Source: Opitutus sp. GAS368 (GTDB taxonomy: Bacteria > Verrucomicrobiota > Verrucomicrobiia > Opitutales > Opitutaceae). From it: a stretch of DNA of 54,378 nucleotides. The notes below the pieces were generated by a model. That model did not search any database. It was not told the DNA's origin and worked only from the letters and a program-made list of their open reading frames with translations. The position numbers and the translations under genes are program-made. Each line of letters begins with the position of its first letter. Positions within the stretch are counted from its first letter, which is position 1. Shown here piece by piece: positions 50,157 to 54,378 of this stretch. Where the stretch lies: contig CAMDOO010000011.1 in NCBI GenBank assembly GCA_945903545.1, positions 1-54,378 on the forward strand, in the 5' to 3' direction.

Positions 50157-53100
50157 ATGAGCTCAAATCCAAGGTCATCCTGCGGAGACAAGACACGAGG
50201 CCAGTCCGGCCCCGTTTTGGTTCAGATCGGAAAATTCGCCCGGCGCCTGCCCGGCGTGTGCGGCCTCGGCGGCCTCGCCATGCTGGCGCTGACGACGAAT
50301 GCGAGTGCGCAGCTTGCGCCCGCTCCCACGGTCGACGCGGCCACCCTCACGAAATACGACCGCAATGCCAACGGCATCATCGATGGCGATGAGCAGGCGC
50401 GGATCGACGCCGACGCCAAGTCGACCGGCGAGGTGATCAAGATGAACCCGTTCGAGGTCACGACGGATGCCGACCGCGGCTTCCAGAGCGGCGCCGTCGG
50501 CACGACAGCCCGTATGAAGGTCGACCTGGCCGACACCCCGGTTTCTTACTCGATCATCAACCGCGCCTTCATCGATGCCCTCGGCATCTCGGACATGGGT
50601 GAGGCGGCCGCCTGGGCGACCAACCAGACCTGGCTCGTGACCGACAACGGCGGCATGAGCAACAACAGCGCCCAGCAGTACTTTCAGCGCGGCCAGACGG
50701 TCAGCACCGGCACCGCGAGCGGCACGGGCAGCCAGCGCAACTCGTTCCAGAACGCCAGCTCGATCAACGACAGCTACAACGTGGAGAGCTTCGACTTCGG
50801 TCGCGGCCCGAATGCGGCGCTCTTCGGCGCCGGTTCCGGCGGCGGCGGCTTGGGCGGCATCTCCAGCACCCAGACCAAAAAGGCGCGCTTCGACCAGTCC
50901 CGCACCACGGTCTCCGCGGTCTACGGTTCATGGAACTACCAGCGCCTCACCGTCGATTACAACCGGCCGATCAATGAGCGCATCGGCATCCGCCTCAATG
51001 CGGTCACGCTGAACGGCGACGGCTGGCGCAACCGCGAGGCCACCGTTACCCGCGGCCTCACTGGCACGATGACCTGGAAGATCACCAGCACGACCGACTT
51101 CACGATCGAGGTTTCCCATGAGTCGAAGCAGGCCCACTCGGTGGGCACCGGCTTCGACGAGTATATCTCTGGCTGGGACGGCGTGACCGTCTTCCGCGGC
51201 CCGATCACCAACGCCATGCTCACCACGAACGCCACGCTCGGCGCCACCTCCTCCGGTGGCAGCCAGGTCTTCGGGGTGAACCCGATCACGGGCACCGTGG
51301 GCCTGACCTTCAACGGCGAGCCGAACGGTGTTAACCGCGTCGGCAGCGACTTCATGGTCGCCGACCTCCGCAAGGGCACGTTGCTGAACTATCGTAACAA
51401 CCCGATCACCCGTCGCGCCGATGCCACGAGCCGGGTCCCGGTCTGGTCCAAGCTGGCGCCCAACGGCCAGTACTTTCAGCGGGCCACCATGCCCCTCCAG
51501 GGCGACGGCGCCGTCCAGCCGTCCTTCGGCGTGGGCCGCATGAACCAGTACCCCGACAACCTTCAGTCGCTTCCGGGCGACATGTATAGCCGGGTGTTTG
51601 CGAACTCGAAAATGCGCCCGCCCAGCTATCGTTTCACGGGCACGCTTGATATCCCGACCACCTGGAGCTGGGCCAAGGCCCTGCAGGCAACCATCACCCA
51701 GCGCGTGGGTCAGAACCTGTTCCTCGACATCAGCGCTGACGTGAACCGCGTGCACAGCGGCACCCGGAACTTCGACCAGCCGAACAGCTCCGGCGTCCCC
51801 GAGGGCGGCCGCTTCGTGATGCTGGACATCAACCAGATCCTGCCCGACGGCTCCCCGAACCCCAACTTCCTCGAGCCCTATTCCACGATGGCTCCCGGTG
51901 GCCGCGAGGACTGGACCGCCGACCAAGGCGTCCGTTTCAACGTCGTTTACACCAACCTGGACCTGAAGAAGTGGGGCAGCTACGTCTTCAACTTCCAGGG
52001 AGGCGCCTCCCAGCGCGACACCAAGACGCGCGGCTGGGTCGTGGTGACCGCCCAGAATGCCGATTCCCGCCGCTGGGCGACAAGCGACACGCTCCGCATC
52101 CGCAACAACTGGTCGGACGCGAGCCACCAGTACTACGAGCCGACGTCCTTGACCTACACCGGCGTGGATTGGACGAATCCCAATGCCCCGGTCATTCAGG
52201 CGCCGACCAAGCTGTCGCCGCGCAAGATCCTCGGCCAGTCCCCGGGTAACGGTGGCACGAACTGGAGCTCCGGCTTCGACCAGGACCGGTACTACCTCGC
52301 GCACGCGCAGGGCAAGTACTTCAACAACAGCCTCGTCGTCACGGCGGATTACCGCCGCGCCTTCGCCTTCCGCGCCCGCAAGGGAGCCGTCGGTTTCGGC
52401 GAGCTGCCGACCAACTGGGATGCGGCCACGCCGTACTTCCTGCCGGACGCTCCGAAGGATTACTTCACGATGACCTACATCCAGAAGAACACCACCACGG
52501 GTGCGGTCCTCTCGACCAAGCCGGTGCTGGCGACTTCCCGTCCGCGCACGACGGATGCGGTCACCGGCCTGTCGATCTATAATCCGTTCTTCGCCGGGGA
52601 CCGCTTCCGCAACGACTACAATGCCCCCTCGCGCCGCTCCTACAGCGACTCGAAGAACCTTGGCATCGTGTTCAATCCGTCGTTCGCGAAGTGGATTTCT
52701 CCATACGTGAATTACAGCACCAGCTACACGCCGCCCAATGCGAATGCGCAGGACATCAACTTCAATTCGATCACGCCCACGAGCGCCTTCGGGTACGACA
52801 TGGGTGCGAACGTGCGCTTCTTCAACAACAAGCTCACGCTGCGGCTGAACTACTACAAGAACACGCGTGAGAACAACACGACCACGCCGACCACCAACGG
52901 CCCGATCAACTCCCTCTACCAGTCCAATCGTTTTGACGACATCGACGCCACGAGCGCCGGCCGCAACACCCTTGGCCTCGAGGACCTCCCGGGCAACGGT
53001 GACTATCAGGATGCCCGAAGCGACGGCCGTGAGGTCGAAATCTCAGCGACCATCATCCGCGGCTGGCGCCTGACGCTCAACGGCGGTTGGGGCTTCCAGA

Positions 53101-53834
53101 CCAACTCGAACCAGTACCCGCTGTCGCGGGCTTATGTTCCGGCCAACGCAGGTAACTTCAAGACGATCCTGGAGCAGGCCGGCGGCAAGCTCGACACGTC
53201 TCAAAAGCCGAGCGGCGCTCCGAGCGCCCCGGGCTTGGCCGTGTTGGATCCGGCGGTCACGGGGGTTCTCCTTGACCAGCAGCAGGCGGTGAACGCGTAC
53301 AACAACATCTGGGTCGCCTATGAGGCGTTCAAGAACATCGTGAACGCGCGTACGCCCAACCAGCCGATCATCAACGGGTTCAACGACTACACGATCCAGT
53401 CAGGCAAACTGCAGGGTCTCCGCCTCGGCATGGGTGTCCAGTGGCAGGGCTCCGTTCGCCTCGCCAATCTGGGCAGCCAGACGATCCTGGATCCGAATAA
53501 CCCGATCCCAACCGCGATCGACGATCCCTCGGTGAACAACAATAACCTTTCCTACCTGAAGGGTTCCTACCGTTCGACCGCGACGTTCGCGTACCCGCTC
53601 AAGCTGAAGAACAACAAGACCCTCGACCTGAATCTGGTCATCACCAACCCGATCAACGATCGCGGGATCGTCTGGGGTGATGCCTCGCTCGGCACCGGTT
53701 TCGCCAACTTCCGCCAGCCGGCGGGAGACCTGACGAAGCCGAACCGCGTGGGCCGTCCTGGTCTCGTCAGCCGTTTCAAGGAGCCGATTGGTTTCAAGCT
53801 GACCGGCACCTACACGTTCGGCGGCGGTCGCTGA
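50157..53834 (+). CDS. TonB-dependent outer membrane receptor with an N-terminal EF-hand loop
   Basis: A 1225-residue receptor of the large Verrucomicrobial type. Residues 1-52 are an unusually long signal peptide (n-region of about 30 residues, core LPGVCGLGGLAMLALTTNASAQ). Residues 68-79 (DRNANGIIDGDE) form a textbook EF-hand loop with ligands at positions 1, 3, 5, 9 and 12. MNPFEVTTDADRGF (about 96-109) is the likely TonB box region. The plug domain covers about 110-260 (DTPVSYSIINRAF, VESFDFGRGPNAALFGAGSGGG) and the rest is a beta-barrel. The C-terminal GFKLTGTYTFGGGR resembles an outer-membrane insertion strand, here extended by GGGR. It imports an unknown ligand. ATG at 50157 starts the signal; the earlier in-frame codons look non-coding. 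Confidence 0.92.
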   Translation: MSSNPRSSCGDKTRGQSGPVLVQIGKFARRLPGVCGLGGLAMLALTTNASAQLAPAPTVDAATLTKYDRNANGIIDGDEQARIDADAKSTGEVIKMNPFEVTTDADRGFQSGAVGTTARMKVDLADTPVSYSIINRAFIDALGISDMGEAAAWATNQTWLVTDNGGMSNNSAQQYFQRGQTVSTGTASGTGSQRNSFQNASSINDSYNVESFDFGRGPNAALFGAGSGGGGLGGISSTQTKKARFDQSRTTVSAVYGSWNYQRLTVDYNRPINERIGIRLNAVTLNGDGWRNREATVTRGLTGTMTWKITSTTDFTIEVSHESKQAHSVGTGFDEYISGWDGVTVFRGPITNAMLTTNATLGATSSGGSQVFGVNPITGTVGLTFNGEPNGVNRVGSDFMVADLRKGTLLNYRNNPITRRADATSRVPVWSKLAPNGQYFQRATMPLQGDGAVQPSFGVGRMNQYPDNLQSLPGDMYSRVFANSKMRPPSYRFTGTLDIPTTWSWAKALQATITQRVGQNLFLDISADVNRVHSGTRNFDQPNSSGVPEGGRFVMLDINQILPDGSPNPNFLEPYSTMAPGGREDWTADQGVRFNVVYTNLDLKKWGSYVFNFQGGASQRDTKTRGWVVVTAQNADSRRWATSDTLRIRNNWSDASHQYYEPTSLTYTGVDWTNPNAPVIQAPTKLSPRKILGQSPGNGGTNWSSGFDQDRYYLAHAQGKYFNNSLVVTADYRRAFAFRARKGAVGFGELPTNWDAATPYFLPDAPKDYFTMTYIQKNTTTGAVLSTKPVLATSRPRTTDAVTGLSIYNPFFAGDRFRNDYNAPSRRSYSDSKNLGIVFNPSFAKWISPYVNYSTSYTPPNANAQDINFNSITPTSAFGYDMGANVRFFNNKLTLRLNYYKNTRENNTTTPTTNGPINSLYQSNRFDDIDATSAGRNTLGLEDLPGNGDYQDARSDGREVEISATIIRGWRLTLNGGWGFQTNSNQYPLSRAYVPANAGNFKTILEQAGGKLDTSQKPSGAPSAPGLAVLDPAVTGVLLDQQQAVNAYNNIWVAYEAFKNIVNARTPNQPIINGFNDYTIQSGKLQGLRLGMGVQWQGSVRLANLGSQTILDPNNPIPTAIDDPSVNNNNLSYLKGSYRSTATFAYPLKLKNNKTLDLNLVITNPINDRGIVWGDASLGTGFANFRQPAGDLTKPNRVGRPGLVSRFKEPIGFKLTGTYTFGGGR

Positions 53835-53857
53835 GCCACCAAAATGAGAAAATATTC

Positions 53858-53922
53858 GGAGCGGGCTCAGTACCCGCTCCCTCGCGGCCGGGGTCCCTCG
53901 GGACACCGGCCGCTTTCATTTT
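53858..53922 (+). terminator. Double hairpin terminator after the TonB-dependent receptor
   Basis: GGAGCGGG/CCCGCTCC (53858-53880, 7-nt loop) is followed by GCGGCCGG..GTCCC/GGGAC..CCGGCCGC (53884-53913) and the T-rich TTTCATTTT. It begins 23 nt after the receptor stop. Stem strength and the T-run make it the best intrinsic terminator in the window. Confidence 0.8.
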
Positions 53923-54054
53923 GAGTCTGTACCCGCCCGGGCGGCGGCTTGGGGTCAGGTCCTCCCCACACCGGTGCCTGACCCGGACTGGTGCCGCGGT
54001 GCATGTCCCGATGGGGTGGCGGGGGAGGGCGGCTGGGCCTGAATGCAGCAGTGA

Positions 54055-54378
54055 GGTTTCGGCAGTACCAATTGGAGCACCGGCTTCGACCAGGATCGTT
54101 ACTACCTGGCTCATAACCAGGGCAAGTTCTTCAACGGCGGCGTCGTGCTCACCGCCGACTACCGCCGGGCCTATGCCTTCCGCGCCCGCAAGACCAACGA
54201 TGACCTCGGCAACCTCCCGGCTGGCTGGGACGCTGGAACGGCGATCTCCAGGCCCGACGCTCCGGCCAATTACTTCACGATGACGTATCTGAAGAAGAAC
54301 ACCTCCACGGGTGTGATTATCAGCACGAAGCCGCAGCTCGCGAGAGCCCGGCCGCTTTTTTTTGCCGTATGGCCAGGG
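54055..54378 (+). pseudogene. Fragment of a second, paralogous TonB-dependent receptor, running off the window end
   Basis: The 108 codons from 54055 to the window edge are open and read STNWSTGFDQDRYYLAHNQG, KFFNGGVVLTADYRRAYAFR, and so on, matching residues about 697-798 of the receptor at 50157 (NWSSGFDQDRYYLAHAQG.., YFTMTYIQKNTTTG..). A TGA at 54052 precedes it in frame and no start codon or signal peptide is present. About 130 nt of apparently non-coding DNA separates it from the terminator. It is either a deletion remnant of a tandem copy or an assembly join between paralogues; the last 20-30 bases diverge from the receptor. Confidence 0.75.

Noticed and set aside
53921-54283. Plus-strand frame starting at 53921
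   Set aside because: Another frame of the same stretch (from 54055) gives clear TonB-dependent receptor homology, so this frame is a shadow.

Overview
The window reads as chromosomal DNA of a GC-rich Gram-negative bacterium of the Verrucomicrobiota, most likely Opitutaceae-like. The grounds are a very large TonB-dependent receptor with the N-terminal NPFEVTT-type motif common in that group, Kdo synthesis (kdsA) and an LptG-type permease showing an LPS outer membrane, a GldA/F/G-like transporter with a DUF4340 protein, many genes with little or no Shine-Dalgarno signal, and many long word-like intergenic inverted repeats. The taxonomy is inference. No prophage, IS transposase, CRISPR array or rRNA was seen.

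Layout. 1-2 kb: a MetE-like methyltransferase and a secreted DUF3237 protein. 2.0-7.7 kb (minus): a CoA-dependent degradation cluster (acyl-CoA synthetase of the NDP-forming type, fused 3-hydroxyacyl-CoA dehydrogenase/enoyl-CoA hydratase, thiolase). It is divergent, across a perfect 15-bp palindrome, from 7.9-12.8 kb (plus): a tannase/feruloyl-esterase-like hydrolase, a PhzS-like flavin monooxygenase, an NTF2-like protein and a divergent DAHP synthase. Together these suggest uptake and breakdown of aromatic esters. 13.0-18.4 kb (minus): a complete branched-chain-type (Liv) ABC importer whose five gaps hold four hairpin repeats of three families plus a four-helix-bundle (23S IVS-type) protein gene framed by a perfect inverted repeat. 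18.6-22.6 kb: lptG-like permease, 2OG-Fe(II) oxygenase, small membrane protein and a sulfatase homologue that has lost its catalytic residues. 23.0-35.2 kb (minus): hybrid histidine kinase, AsmA-like protein, DUF4340 protein, GldG/GldF/GldA-like ABC system. 35.6-41.5 kb (minus): birA, two secreted hypotheticals, proA, an adenosine-kinase-like PfkB kinase and a DUF6941-like protein. 41.7-45.9 kb (plus): pyrG, kdsA, a stand-alone lipoyl/E3-binding protein, a FabH-like KAS III. 45.8-49.5 kb (minus): a large membrane protein interrupted by an in-frame TGA, and rsmE. 49.7-54.4 kb (plus): tRNA-Leu(CAA), a 1225-residue TonB-dependent receptor carrying an EF-hand loop, and a 108-codon fragment of a paralogous receptor running off the window end.

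The most unusual feature is the density and variety of intergenic hairpin elements (at least ten sequence families). Their arms are built from repeated, slightly varying short words. One family (GAGAGTCGAGAG type) occurs empty twice and once with the four-helix-bundle gene between its arms, inside the liv operon.
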